A DNA stretch of 64,000 nt from Bradyrhizobium sp. ORS 285 (GTDB lineage Bacteria > Pseudomonadota > Alphaproteobacteria > Rhizobiales > Xanthobacteraceae), in the NCBI RefSeq assembly GCF_900176205.1, contig NZ_LT859959.1, positions 682,001 to 746,000 of the forward strand, read 5' to 3'. Each line of letters starts with the position of its first letter. Positions within the stretch are counted from its first letter, which is position 1. Under the pieces are notes generated by a model. It was not told where the DNA came from, made no database searches, and was given only the letters and a program-made list of their open reading frames with translations. Shown in pieces: positions 1 to 8,554 of the stretch. Position numbers and translations under genes: made by a program.

Positions 1-1
1 G

Positions 2-439
2 CATCTCGACGGCGAGATCCGCGATGGCCGTCATCACATGCAGGTCCGCGTCTATTACGAGGACACCGACTTCTCAGGTATCGTCTACCATGCCAACTAC
101 CTCCGCTTCATGGAGCGCGGCCGCACCAATCATCTGCGGCTGATGGGCGCCGAGCAGCACGCGCTGTTCGCGGAAGCCGCCAGCGAGGCCCCGGGCTTCG
201 CCTTCGTGGTGCGCTCGATGATGCTCGATTTTATGCGGCCGGCCCGCATGGATGACGTGCTCGACGTCGTCACCTGGCCGATCGCGGTCAAGGGCGCCTC
301 GATCACGCTGGCGCAGGAAGTCCGGCGCGGCGAGGACGTGCTGGTCAAGGCCGACGTCCGCGTCGCCTTCATCAGCGGCGGCAAGGCCCAGCCGATCCCG
401 AAGGCGCTGCGCGACCTGATGAAGGCCGACCTTGCCTAG
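2..439 (+). CDS. ybgC: YbgC acyl-CoA thioesterase, 5' end outside window
   Basis: Hotdog-fold thioesterase of the tol-pal cluster; family members hydrolyse acyl-CoA or acyl-ACP thioesters at the cytoplasmic face of the membrane. The signature VYYEDTDFSG-IVYHANYLRF-MERGR is visible, with the catalytic Asp in the EDTD motif. The frame stays open to base 2 (HLDGEIRDGRHH before the Met at 38), so the true start is probably upstream of the window and the gene is 5'-partial. Its stop lies only 3 bp from the stop of the convergent helicase gene. In many alphaproteobacteria ybgC directly precedes tolQ; here tolQ is almost 20 kb away. Confidence 0.93.
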   Translation, partial: HLDGEIRDGRHHMQVRVYYEDTDFSGIVYHANYLRFMERGRTNHLRLMGAEQHALFAEAASEAPGFAFVVRSMMLDFMRPARMDDVLDVVTWPIAVKGASITLAQEVRRGEDVLVKADVRVAFISGGKAQPIPKALRDLMKADLA

Positions 440-442
440 CCG

Positions 443-3400
443 TCAAGCCGGCGCGGTGGGCGAGATCTCCTGCGGCTTCGTCAGCAGCATTCCCTCGCGG
501 CGCAGGCTTCCTTCGTCCAGAAGATCCTTGAGGCTGCTCTGCACGGCCTCGCGCAACGCCGCACTTGTCGTTCCAAAGCCAAACAGGCGGGCGACCGCCT
601 GGATCAACTGGTCCTCCTCGGCGCCAAAGTTCTGCTCGACGACCTGCATGATGGCCGCCTTGATCTCCTCCGGCGGCAGCATCTCGGGCTTGCGCAAGGT
701 CGTCGATTGCACGTCCTCGCGGTTGCGCACGACGATCGTCTGGCCGGGCACGACATAGAACGGGCCTCCAGCGATCTGCTCTTTCGCCACCGCCGCGTTC
801 AGCGCCGCCTTTACCGCATCGCGGATGCGATTGCCGGCGCGGGCAAGGCCCCAGGCCGATCGGATGCGGACGATGATTTCCGATTCATGCACCGGCCCCT
901 CGACGGCGACGATCTCGACGACATGCTTCGTCATCGTTGCAAGCGACGTCTCGTGCGGCTCGGTCTCCCGACGCACCCGCAGTCTGGCCTCCTCGTAGGG
1001 CGCCATCGTTGGCCTTGGGGCCAGGACCGCGGGAGGGCGGTCGTAGGTCGGCTCCGGCGCGGCGACATCGGCTTTGACTGAGGGCTCGGGCTGCTTTGCA
1101 GCAGTCCCTTTGTCGATCTCCCGCCAATGCGCCTTCGCCGCCTCGATCGCGCGCAGCACCTTCTCAGTCTCCTCGTTCGGACGGAGAAACCAGTCGGTCG
1201 ACCAGATGCGATGCAGCACCCAGCCATGGGATTCGAGCACGTTCTGCCTCAGCCGATCGCGATCGCGCGCCGAGCGGGATGCGTGATACTGCGCGCCGTC
1301 GCATTCGATGCCGAGCAGGAAGCGGCCGGGCTTGTCAGGGTCGACGATCGCAAGATCGACGAAGAATCCGGCGGTGCCGATCTGGGTCTTCACATCGTGG
1401 CCGAGCGCCCGCAGCTTCGCGGCGACCTGCTCCTCGAACACGGAGTCGGGATCGCGGCCGGTCTCCTGCGCAACGCCGAGCTGTCCGGTCTGGGCGAAGG
1501 TGAGGAACGTCTTCAGTGCCGCAATGCCGCGGCCCTTGGCGCGCGACAGATCGATGTCGTCGCCTGTGATCGAGGAGAACACCTCGGAGCGCAGCTTGGC
1601 ACGGGAGATCAGCACATTGAGGCGGCGTTCGCCGCCGTCCGAATTCAGCGGGCCGAAGCTCATCGAGACGAAGCCTTCCTTCGTCCGGCCGTAGCCCATC
1701 GAGATGAAGATGACGTCGCGCTCGTCGCCCTGGATGTTCTCCAGGTTCTTGACGAAAAACGGCTCGCTGGTCCCGCGGGAGAAGAACTCCTCGGTGTCGG
1801 GGCTCTCCTTCCGCAAGACTTCGAGCTGGTCCTGAATCGCTTGCCGCTGGGCCACGGAGAAGGTCGCGACGCCCAGGCTCCGTTCCGGGGTCTCGCGCGC
1901 GTGACGCATGACGGCCTCGGCCACGAGTCGCGCTTCCCTGGGATTGGTCCGGCTACTGCCGCGCTCGTAATGCGCATCGGGGTTGTAGTTGAACTTCAGC
2001 CCCATGCCGGCGACGGCGTCATACGGGCTCGGTACGATGAACAAACGATTGTCGTAGAACTGCTTGTTCGACACCGCGATCAGCGACTGGTGCTTGCTGC
2101 GGTAGTGCCAGTTCAGCATCCGATGCGACAGACCTTTGGCCAGACAGAGATCGAGAATGCTCTCGGCATCCTTCACCTGGAAAGTCGGCTGATCGTCGTC
2201 GTCACTGTCCTCCTCATCGTTTCCTGTGAGCTTTGCGAAGAAGCGCGTCGGCGGCAGCTGCCGCTCGTCGCCGACCACCACCATCTGCCGGCAGCGCGCG
2301 ACTGCGCCCAACGCATCGACCGGCTCGATCTGCGAGGCTTCGTCGACGACGAGCAGGTCGAACGCCATCCCGCCGGGCTTCAGGAACTGAGCGACGGACA
2401 ACGGGCTCATCAGGAAGATGGGCTTGATCTGCTGGATGACCGGACCCGCGCGCTCCAGGAGCTGGCGAATGGGAAGGTGGTTGCGCTTCTTGGCCAGCTC
2501 GCCATTGAGAACGCCGAGCGGGCCGATGCCCCCGGCGTTGCGCGGCAGCGCAGCGGCATGCTCATGGGCGATCTGGTCGCGGGCGAGCTGCATGCGTTCG
2601 AGGTCGAGCTTGCGGAAGCCGTCGACGAGCCGGTCGTGCGATTCGCCGTCGAAGCGCTTGAGCTGCGGATGCTGGGCGAAGATCACGCCGCGCATGGCGT
2701 CGTAGTAGGAATTGTCGAAGGTCTGTACCAGCGCCTCGCCCGGCAGCGTGCCATCCAGCGTGCGGTCGGCCAGCGCTGCGAGACCGTCCGCGCGGGCGAG
2801 CCGGACGCGCTCCATGAAAGCGATCCAGCGGGTGAGGCGCTCCGTCGAACTCTGCCACTCGAATAGCGTCTGCGATAGTTCGTCCACGCGAAGCTGATCG
2901 CCGGGGTCGAGCGGAATGCGGTCCCCCTCCATCTGCAGAAAATCGATCAGACGCTGAAGGCTGGACCGAAGGCCGGTGAGATCGTTCTTGAGTTCATCGA
3001 TCGCCTGCCGGTCGTCAGCGGACAGCGTCAGCTGCGTCAGGCGTTGACGTGTCTCGTCATTTGCGAATGGTTTCGGAAAGGTGTTCCACCAGGCTGTCAG
3101 CTTCGCAAGCGCGTCCCAGTCCGACTGCTCCTTCTGCCAGGCAGTGCCGAAAGCCGCGCTGCCGGCGCTTTCAACGGCTTCGAAGGATTTGCGTGCTGCT
3201 TGCGCAGCGATGAGACCGTCGATCAGCAGCAGGCGCTGGTCGAGCGATTTCGGCATCGGCACCTTCAAATAGGAGGCCAGCAGCCGCATCTGTGCGCGAT
3301 AGCTCGTGCTTAACACGCGAAGCCAGGAGCTGCCCTTTTCGGCGATCACCTTGCGGCAATCGGTCATCGACGCATCCCAGGCGGACTCGACGAATGCCGA

Positions 3401-5215
3401 CTCGAATGCGGCCTTTAGTTTGGCGTAGCGGACTCCTCTGTCGACGACATCGGCAACCTCCTGCGGCCGGCTCCAGATCGGATCGCGAAGAGCAGCCTTG
3501 TCGCTCTCCGGCATCGCCGCGGCGGCTTCGGCTAGCGCCTGCAGGCCCACAGCATCTGCCAACGTCAACGGCAGCGGCACCTCCAGCAGTGCGCCGATGC
3601 GTGAGGTGCCCGTCACGACGCGTCCGAGCAGGCTTGAGATGTCGTCCAGCAGCTTGCGCAGCTCCGCCATCTCGGCAGGATCCAGCGCGTCACGGCCGAC
3701 ACCGCGCCACGGGTGGTGATGCGGGGGGCCGTCGGCGGCAACCCGCTCGGCAAGTTCTGCGATCAGCTCGCGCCGTCGTTCCAGGTCCAGCGGTGTCCAC
3801 GACGGTGCGCCCTGCAATGGCAGCGCCGGGTGGGCGGATATTTCGCCGCAGCGGACGAGGTGGCCAAGCAGCCGGAAAGGCGTGAGCTCGCTCGGCTGAT
3901 GCGGCTCGTGCATCATGTCGGCATGGTGATTGAGAGCGTTGCGACTGTCGGTCAGGCGCTGCACCAGGGTCGCCTCGCCACGCGGCATCGGCACGGTAGC
4001 GGATTTGCTGCGCTTCAGCTCTTCGAGCAGCACGCGCTTGTTCGCCTTGTTGGAGTGCAGCTCGAGCGCGAGGGAGCCAAGGCCGACGGCCTTCAGCCGC
4101 CGGTGCACGACGTCCAGCGCTGCCATCTTCTCCGCGACGAACAGCACTGTCTTCCCCTCGGCCGCAGCAGAGGCGATGATGTTGGTGATGGTCTGCGACT
4201 TGCCGGTGCCCGGTGGTCCCTTCACGACGAGGTCGCGGCCGCGAACCACTTCCTCGATCACCACGGCCTGCGATGAATCGGCATCGACGACGTGATTCAT
4301 CGCGATCGGCTGGATCACGGGATCGATCTTGCCGTTGTCGGGAACGATCGGCTCGCTTGCTTCGAAACCATTCTGCAGCAGCGCCGTGATCAGCGGATGC
4401 CGGTCCAGCGCGCCGTCGCAAGGCCAGTTTTCCGGATCGAGGTCGCGATACATCAGGAACTTGGAGAAGGAGAAGAAGCCGAGGACGATCGCGTCCGGCT
4501 TCACCTCCCATCTCTTCTTGGTCGCGACAGTCTCGGCGATGCCGGCCAGATATGCTGCGATGTCGACGTCGTCCTCGTCGCCAAAATCTTCGATCTTGAG
4601 GCCGAACTCCTCGTTGAGCTTGGCCTGGAGCGAGAGATTGGGCGAGGGCGGCTCCGAGCGTGACACGAGATGGAAGCGCTCGGCTGCGCTGCTGCGCTCG
4701 AGACGCACCGGCAGCAGGACGAGCGGCGCGAAGCGTTCGGTGTCCGATTTGTCGTCCTCGAACCATTTGAGCAGTCCGAAGGCGAGGTAGAGGATGTTGA
4801 CGCCCTGTTCCTCTTCCAGCGTGCGCGCGTCGTACCAGATGTCGAGCAGGCGCTTCTGCAACGCTTCTGACGATAAGCGGGTCTGGAGCCTTGTGTCGGC
4901 TGGGCGGGCTTGCGTCTCCGATTCGTTGTCGGCCTGCTTGCCGTCGACGGCCGGTGCGTTGGGCGGGGGAAGTGGCAGCGCCGGGGCCGATGCGGTTTCC
5001 TCCTCCGCAGAGGCTTGAACCTTGCTCGGAGAAAAGGTGAAGCGCTTGCCCTCCCCGAGCAGCTCGAACAGCGTTGCGGAGCGTGCGCCGACGATGTCGA
5101 TGGTGCGGGTGGTCTTGGTCTTCAGCGGAATGTGCACGAGCCGGTTGCGCGTGCCCAGATCGAGCAGCGCGCGCCGGTCCGCCAGCAATCGGTCTCGTAC
5201 GGATGTTCCTGCCAC
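443..5215 (-). CDS. DUF4011-helicase-Vsr-like nuclease fusion (Hhe-type defence candidate)
   Basis: About 1590 residues. N-terminal DUF4011-like region (about 1-310), then a superfamily 1 helicase: Walker A GPPGTGKS near 333-340, DEAS Walker B near 955, GDERQLPPTRFF near 984 and the RRLNVLISRAK motif VI region near 1200. A Vsr/PD-(D/E)XK-type nuclease follows (DLAIVDPDKPGRF, then GIECDGAQYH near 1307), and then a DUF3320-like tail (about 1440-1500). I recall this single-gene order as the Hhe antiviral system from a large defence-gene survey; function here is inferred. The start is GTG 5215 because AGGAGG sits 7 nt upstream; the frame extends 17 codons further but without a ribosome site. It converges on ybgC with 3 bp between the stops. 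Confidence 0.88.
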   Translation of the reverse strand: MAGTSVRDRLLADRRALLDLGTRNRLVHIPLKTKTTRTIDIVGARSATLFELLGEGKRFTFSPSKVQASAEEETASAPALPLPPPNAPAVDGKQADNESETQARPADTRLQTRLSSEALQKRLLDIWYDARTLEEEQGVNILYLAFGLLKWFEDDKSDTERFAPLVLLPVRLERSSAAERFHLVSRSEPPSPNLSLQAKLNEEFGLKIEDFGDEDDVDIAAYLAGIAETVATKKRWEVKPDAIVLGFFSFSKFLMYRDLDPENWPCDGALDRHPLITALLQNGFEASEPIVPDNGKIDPVIQPIAMNHVVDADSSQAVVIEEVVRGRDLVVKGPPGTGKSQTITNIIASAAAEGKTVLFVAEKMAALDVVHRRLKAVGLGSLALELHSNKANKRVLLEELKRSKSATVPMPRGEATLVQRLTDSRNALNHHADMMHEPHQPSELTPFRLLGHLVRCGEISAHPALPLQGAPSWTPLDLERRRELIAELAERVAADGPPHHHPWRGVGRDALDPAEMAELRKLLDDISSLLGRVVTGTSRIGALLEVPLPLTLADAVGLQALAEAAAAMPESDKAALRDPIWSRPQEVADVVDRGVRYAKLKAAFESAFVESAWDASMTDCRKVIAEKGSSWLRVLSTSYRAQMRLLASYLKVPMPKSLDQRLLLIDGLIAAQAARKSFEAVESAGSAAFGTAWQKEQSDWDALAKLTAWWNTFPKPFANDETRQRLTQLTLSADDRQAIDELKNDLTGLRSSLQRLIDFLQMEGDRIPLDPGDQLRVDELSQTLFEWQSSTERLTRWIAFMERVRLARADGLAALADRTLDGTLPGEALVQTFDNSYYDAMRGVIFAQHPQLKRFDGESHDRLVDGFRKLDLERMQLARDQIAHEHAAALPRNAGGIGPLGVLNGELAKKRNHLPIRQLLERAGPVIQQIKPIFLMSPLSVAQFLKPGGMAFDLLVVDEASQIEPVDALGAVARCRQMVVVGDERQLPPTRFFAKLTGNDEEDSDDDDQPTFQVKDAESILDLCLAKGLSHRMLNWHYRSKHQSLIAVSNKQFYDNRLFIVPSPYDAVAGMGLKFNYNPDAHYERGSSRTNPREARLVAEAVMRHARETPERSLGVATFSVAQRQAIQDQLEVLRKESPDTEEFFSRGTSEPFFVKNLENIQGDERDVIFISMGYGRTKEGFVSMSFGPLNSDGGERRLNVLISRAKLRSEVFSSITGDDIDLSRAKGRGIAALKTFLTFAQTGQLGVAQETGRDPDSVFEEQVAAKLRALGHDVKTQIGTAGFFVDLAIVDPDKPGRFLLGIECDGAQYHASRSARDRDRLRQNVLESHGWVLHRIWSTDWFLRPNEETEKVLRAIEAAKAHWREIDKGTAAKQPEPSVKADVAAPEPTYDRPPAVLAPRPTMAPYEEARLRVRRETEPHETSLATMTKHVVEIVAVEGPVHESEIIVRIRSAWGLARAGNRIRDAVKAALNAAVAKEQIAGGPFYVVPGQTIVVRNREDVQSTTLRKPEMLPPEEIKAAIMQVVEQNFGAEEDQLIQAVARLFGFGTTSAALREAVQSSLKDLLDEGSLRREGMLLTKPQEISPTAPA

Positions 5216-5275
5216 CTGCAATCCTCCTGCGACTCGAGGATTGCAACCCGACGTGACCGCGGTCAAGCATCGCGG

Positions 5276-5920
5276 CTAGGCAGCTGCCTTGTGCCTTGCG
5301 AGTTCCGCCTTGTAGAGCTCGAACTCCTCGCTGATTGCGCGTGCGATGGAGGGGCGCGCGCGCAGACGCTCGTAGTAGGCTTTCACGGCTGGCCATTTGG
5401 CGAGCTCGATCGGCGGGGTGGCCATCGTCCAGTTGATCACGGTGACGAGATAGGCATCGGCGACGGTGAAATGGTCGAGCAGAAACTCGCGGTCATCAAG
5501 ATGATTGTCGAGATAGTCGAGCCGCGAGAGGTTCTTTTTCAGCACATGAGATTTCATCTCGTCGGGGGCGGTTCTGTCGAGGATCGGGATGAACAGCCCC
5601 TTGTGCAGCTCTGTGCCGATGAAGCACAGCCATTGATGCAGCCGGCTGCGGTCCATGCCGGGGTCGGTCCCGAGCTTCGCGTCGGGGAAGCGGTCGGCGA
5701 CATATTGGAGGATCGCTGCGTTCTCGGTGAGCAACTCGCCGTCGTCGGTGCGGAGCGTCGGGACGAGGCCGAGCGGGTTGACGGTGCGGAAATCCGAGCC
5801 GTCGTTGCGGACGATCTTCGTCTTCGGATCGACCTCGAGATAATTTGCCGATGCGCCGGCTTCATAGAGCGCGATGCGCGTGGCGAGCGAGCAGGCGAGT
5901 GGTGAGAAATACAGGTCCAT
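5276..5920 (-). CDS. glutathione S-transferase family protein
   Basis: 214 residues, normal GST length. The N-terminal thioredoxin-like domain begins MDLYFSPLACSLATRIAL, where the family places the catalytic Ser/Cys; the cis-Pro is in NPLGLVPTL and the glutathione gamma-glutamyl contact in LTENAAILQY. The all-helical C-terminal domain contains the conserved DHFTVADAYL motif. Cytosolic conjugation of glutathione to electrophiles is the family role; the substrate is unknown. GGGAG lies 7 nt before the ATG. It is divergent from the TetR gene at 6011, with a 90-bp shared control region, so that regulator probably controls it. Confidence 0.92.
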   Translation of the reverse strand: MDLYFSPLACSLATRIALYEAGASANYLEVDPKTKIVRNDGSDFRTVNPLGLVPTLRTDDGELLTENAAILQYVADRFPDAKLGTDPGMDRSRLHQWLCFIGTELHKGLFIPILDRTAPDEMKSHVLKKNLSRLDYLDNHLDDREFLLDHFTVADAYLVTVINWTMATPPIELAKWPAVKAYYERLRARPSIARAISEEFELYKAELARHKAAA

Positions 5921-5951
5921 TGGACGTCTCCCTGGGGCTCCCGGCGGAGCG

Positions 5952-5981
5952 TTGATTGATTTTTATACTGTCTTGCATAAT
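5952..5981 (+). promoter_or_regulatory. candidate sigma-70 promoter and operator for the TetR gene
   Basis: TTGATT (5952-5957), 18 nt, then CATAAT (5976-5981), pointing at the TetR start at 6011. An imperfect dyad TTATAC-N6-GCATAA (5963-5980) overlaps the -10 box and could be the operator shared with the divergent GST gene. Seen in sequence; function inferred. Confidence 0.45.
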
Positions 5982-6010
5982 ATGGTGCAGGTCAAGGAAT
6001 TTAGTGCGAA

Positions 6011-6682
6011 ATGGTACAAAAAAAGAAAGGGCCGCCCCAGGGCGATCCTGCAACTGGAAAAGACGTGGCGGCTGCGGAGCCGAAGCGGCGCGGGCGGCCG
6101 CGGGCCTATGAGCCGGAGGTCGCGCTCGGCAAGGCGCTCGATCTGTTCCGGACGACCGGGTTCGCGGCAACCTCGCTTGACGACCTGAGCGCGGCCACGG
6201 GCATGAACCGGCCGAGCCTTTACGGCGCGTTCGGCGACAAGCGCGAGCTCTATATCAAGAGCTACCAGCGCTACCGCGACAATGCGCGTGCCCTGATGGG
6301 CGACATCTTCCGCAACGACTGGCCGGTGCGGCGGCAGCTCGAGCAGATCTTCGCCTCGGCGCTCGACATCTATCTGTCCGGCGAAGAGGGACCGCGCGGC
6401 TGTTTCACGGTGATGACGGCCGGCTCGGAGGCTGTCGCCGATCCAGATATCCGCGCCATGGTGCAGAATGCATTGACGGAGCTCGACAAGGCGTTTGCGC
6501 ATTGCTTCCGGCGCGCCAAGGAGAAGGGCGAGCTTCCCGATGGCGCCGATCCCGTCGTCCTGGCGCAACTGGCGTCGGCGACGATCCACTCGATCGCGGT
6601 GCGCGCCCGGGCGCGGGTGCCGCGGAAGGAGCTGGAGGCGATCGTCGCCGGTGCGATCGACGTGATGCTGGGCGGCAAGTAG
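6011..6682 (+). CDS. TetR/AcrR family transcriptional regulator
   Basis: 223 residues. A basic linker (KRRGRPRAY) precedes a TetR helix-turn-helix at about residues 33-78 (ALDLFRTTGFAATSLDDLSAATGMNRPSLYGAFGDKRELY). The C-terminal helical ligand domain resembles the TetR_C_16/19 type (RGCFTVMTAGSEA, ALTELDKAF). Such proteins repress until an inducer binds. Divergent from the GST gene over 90 bp, so autoregulation and control of the GST are likely. The inducer cannot be read from sequence. Confidence 0.92.
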   Translation: MVQKKKGPPQGDPATGKDVAAAEPKRRGRPRAYEPEVALGKALDLFRTTGFAATSLDDLSAATGMNRPSLYGAFGDKRELYIKSYQRYRDNARALMGDIFRNDWPVRRQLEQIFASALDIYLSGEEGPRGCFTVMTAGSEAVADPDIRAMVQNALTELDKAFAHCFRRAKEKGELPDGADPVVLAQLASATIHSIAVRARARVPRKELEAIVAGAIDVMLGGK

Positions 6683-6686
6683 CGTC

Positions 6687-7652
6687 TCAGTATCCTCTCG
6701 TGCGATCGACCAGGTTGCGCAGCGGACCGCCGGCCTCGAACGTTCCGATCTGCTCGCCCACATAGCGCGAGATCGCGTCGGCGTCGGTGTCGGCGGCATT
6801 GTGCGGCGTGAGCACCACCTTCGGATGGGTCCAGAACGGGCTGTCGGCCGGCAGCGGCTCCTGGCCGAACACATCGAGCGACACGGCGCCGAGCGTGCCG
6901 TCGTCGAGGCAGGCGAGAATGTCAGCCTCGTTCTGGAGGCCGCCGCGGCCGGCGTTGATCATGATCGGTGCGCCGAGCGGCGACGTGCGCCGGAGACCAG
7001 CGAACATCTTGCGATCGAGGATGCCGCGCGTGTCGGGCGTCAACGGCAGCAGCGACACCAGGATGTCGGTCCGCGCCAGGAAGGCGTCGAGTTGCGCCGC
7101 GCCGTGGAAGGTCTCTATGCCTGGGACGCGCTTCTCGCTGCGGCTCCAGCCGGCGACCTGGAATCCGATGCGCTTGAGCACCTCGGCGGCGTCGATCCCC
7201 AGCGTGCCCAGCCCGACTATGCCGACATTGATCGCAGCTGCCGGCCATTGATATTTCGGCGCCCAGCGCTTCACCCGCTGCGACTCGCGCAGATACAGCT
7301 CCTGGCGATGGTGCATCAGCACGTGCAGCACGACCCATTCGGTCATCCGCTGCGTGAGATCGTCGACCGCGACGCGCACCAGCGGCACGCTCGGCAGGGT
7401 CTTGTCGGCCATCAGCGCGTCGACGCCGGCGCCGAGATTGAAGATCACGCGCAGGTTCGGGAAGCCGGCGAGCTCGCCGGGGACCGGCTTCCAGACCGCC
7501 GCATAGTGCACGCTGGCCGGATCGAGGCCCGCATCCGGCAGCAGCACGACCGGACGATCGCTGCAGACATCGTTGAAGCGCGCCTTCCAGCGCTGCGGCG
7601 ACCAATTGTCGGTGCCGCCATGGATCAGGAGCGCCAGCGCGCCTTTGGTCAT
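6687..7652 (-). CDS. ghrA: D-2-hydroxyacid dehydrogenase, glyoxylate/hydroxypyruvate reductase A type
   Basis: 321 residues from the chosen ATG at 7652, which has AGAGGA 7 nt upstream; 20 upstream in-frame codons are ignored. The NAD(P)-binding Rossmann motif is VGIVGLGTLG. The catalytic Arg lies in NAGRGG, the Glu in FGQEPLP and the His in LTPHNAAD, all in family order. Family members reduce glyoxylate and hydroxypyruvate to glycolate and glycerate in the cytosol. Its stop is 4 bp from the TetR stop (convergent). GhrA rather than another subfamily member is assigned by overall resemblance. Confidence 0.88.
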   Translation of the reverse strand: MTKGALALLIHGGTDNWSPQRWKARFNDVCSDRPVVLLPDAGLDPASVHYAAVWKPVPGELAGFPNLRVIFNLGAGVDALMADKTLPSVPLVRVAVDDLTQRMTEWVVLHVLMHHRQELYLRESQRVKRWAPKYQWPAAAINVGIVGLGTLGIDAAEVLKRIGFQVAGWSRSEKRVPGIETFHGAAQLDAFLARTDILVSLLPLTPDTRGILDRKMFAGLRRTSPLGAPIMINAGRGGLQNEADILACLDDGTLGAVSLDVFGQEPLPADSPFWTHPKVVLTPHNAADTDADAISRYVGEQIGTFEAGGPLRNLVDRTRGY

Positions 7653-7741
7653 TGCAGGGTCCTCTGAGCTTGCGTGATCTGCTCCACATACCAGATCGCG
7701 CGGACAGGCCAATCTCCGGGCATCAACACGGAGACATCGTC

Positions 7742-8086
7742 ATGCGCAAACTGCTTCTCGCCACCGCCCTGGTCATCGCTTCCGCCGCCGCGGCCCAGGC
7801 CCAGACCATCGACGTCGGCTCGATCCTGTCGGCCAACGGCATCTCCATCGGCAAGGGTGGCGGTCAGCCGCAGGCCGGTGGCGCGGGTCTGGCACAGAGC
7901 GCCGGCCAGCAGGGGGGCCAGAGCGCCGCCGGACAAGGACAGGGGCAAGCGCAGGGACAAGGCCAAGGACAGGGCCAAGGACAGGGCCAGTTGCAGCGAC
8001 AAGCCGGCCGGGCCAAGCAGCCGCGCGAAAGCGCCCAGGAGACGCGGGCGCGCAACATCGCCGCCAAATACGGCATCTCCTGGTAG
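7742..8086 (+). CDS. small secreted Gln-Gly repeat protein
   Basis: 114 residues with a clear Sec signal peptide (MRKLLLATALVIASAAAAQA, cleavage after AQA). The mature part has a low-complexity centre with about a dozen Gln-Gly steps (residues 60-85) and a charged end terminating in AAKYGISW. The start at 7742 places GGAG 8 nt upstream; the longer in-frame start at 7652 would abolish the signal peptide. The function is not recognised. It lies between ghrA (divergent) and the ECF operon but ends before the ECF promoter, so it is transcribed separately. Confidence 0.7.
   Translation: MRKLLLATALVIASAAAAQAQTIDVGSILSANGISIGKGGGQPQAGGAGLAQSAGQQGGQSAAGQGQGQAQGQGQGQGQGQGQLQRQAGRAKQPRESAQETRARNIAAKYGISW
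7933..7990 (+). repeat. short tandem repeat coding Gln-Gly
   Basis: Degenerate 6- and 12-bp units (CAAGGACAGGGC-like) repeated in frame inside the small secreted protein gene. Copy number changes would alter the repeat length without shifting frame. Confidence 0.7.
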
Positions 8087-8112
8087 GCGTGCCGTTCCTA
8101 TCGGCGGAACCC

Positions 8113-8159
8113 GCGAAAATTGTTCGCGGGCCTGTCGGCTCCGGGCATACTCCGCCGTC
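8113..8159 (+). promoter_or_regulatory. ECF42-type promoter P1 (YCII-sigma operon)
   Basis: Upstream element GCGAAAATTGT (8113-8123), 9 nt, -35 TGTCGGC (8133-8139), exactly 16 nt, -10 CGTC (8156-8159). The YCII ATG follows 27 nt later. The same arrangement occurs at 9841 and 16654. I recall the published ECF42 promoter as TGTCGA ... CG(A/T)C, which this closely matches; direct recognition by the sigma factor at 8551 is inferred. Confidence 0.8.
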
Positions 8160-8185
8160 TTGAAGATGAAGGGAGAGGCCTGCCG

Positions 8186-8554
8186 ATGCTGTATGCGCTG
8201 CTTTGTTATCACGATGAGGATGTCGTCTGCGCCTGGAGCAAGGACCAGGACGCTGCCGTCATGGCCAAGCTCGCGGTGATCCAGGAGCGGCTCACCAAGC
8301 AGGGCCGGCTTGGACCGGTGGCGCGGCTGTTGCCGACGACGGCTGCGACGACCTTGCGCAAGGAGGATCCGCCGCTGGTGCTCGATGGTCCCTATGCCGA
8401 GACCAAGGAGCAACTGCTCGGCTTCTACATCGTCGACTGCGCCAATCTCGACGAGGCGCTCGACGTCGCGCGCGAGCTCGGCGAGGCCAATCCCGGCGGC
8501 TCCTACGAGATCCGTCCCGTCGGCACCTTCAGGCCGGGGGGAGCGCTGGCATGA
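8186..8554 (+). CDS. YCII/DGPF domain protein linked to ECF42 sigma factor
   Basis: 122 residues. Dimeric ferredoxin-like YCII fold with the defining D-G-P(F/Y) motif (LVLDGPYAETKEQLLGFYIV). ATG 8186 is preceded by GGGAGAGG, and the family start MLYALLCYHDED fits; an upstream in-frame Met at 8120 would lie before the promoter. It overlaps the sigma-factor gene by 4 bp (ATGA), so they are translationally coupled. DGPF proteins are the typical partners of ECF42 sigma factors, but their biochemical role is unknown. Confidence 0.92.
   Translation: MLYALLCYHDEDVVCAWSKDQDAAVMAKLAVIQERLTKQGRLGPVARLLPTTAATTLRKEDPPLVLDGPYAETKEQLLGFYIVDCANLDEALDVARELGEANPGGSYEIRPVGTFRPGGALA

Noticed and set aside
1127..2866. 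A 579-codon plus-strand open frame inside the helicase gene
   Set aside because: GC-rich antisense shadow; no ribosome site or family resemblance, while the minus-strand frame shows intact helicase motifs.
3690..5396. A 568-codon minus-strand open frame, Arg/Gly/Ala-rich
   Set aside because: Out-of-frame shadow of the helicase gene; composition typical of a GC-rich alternate frame.
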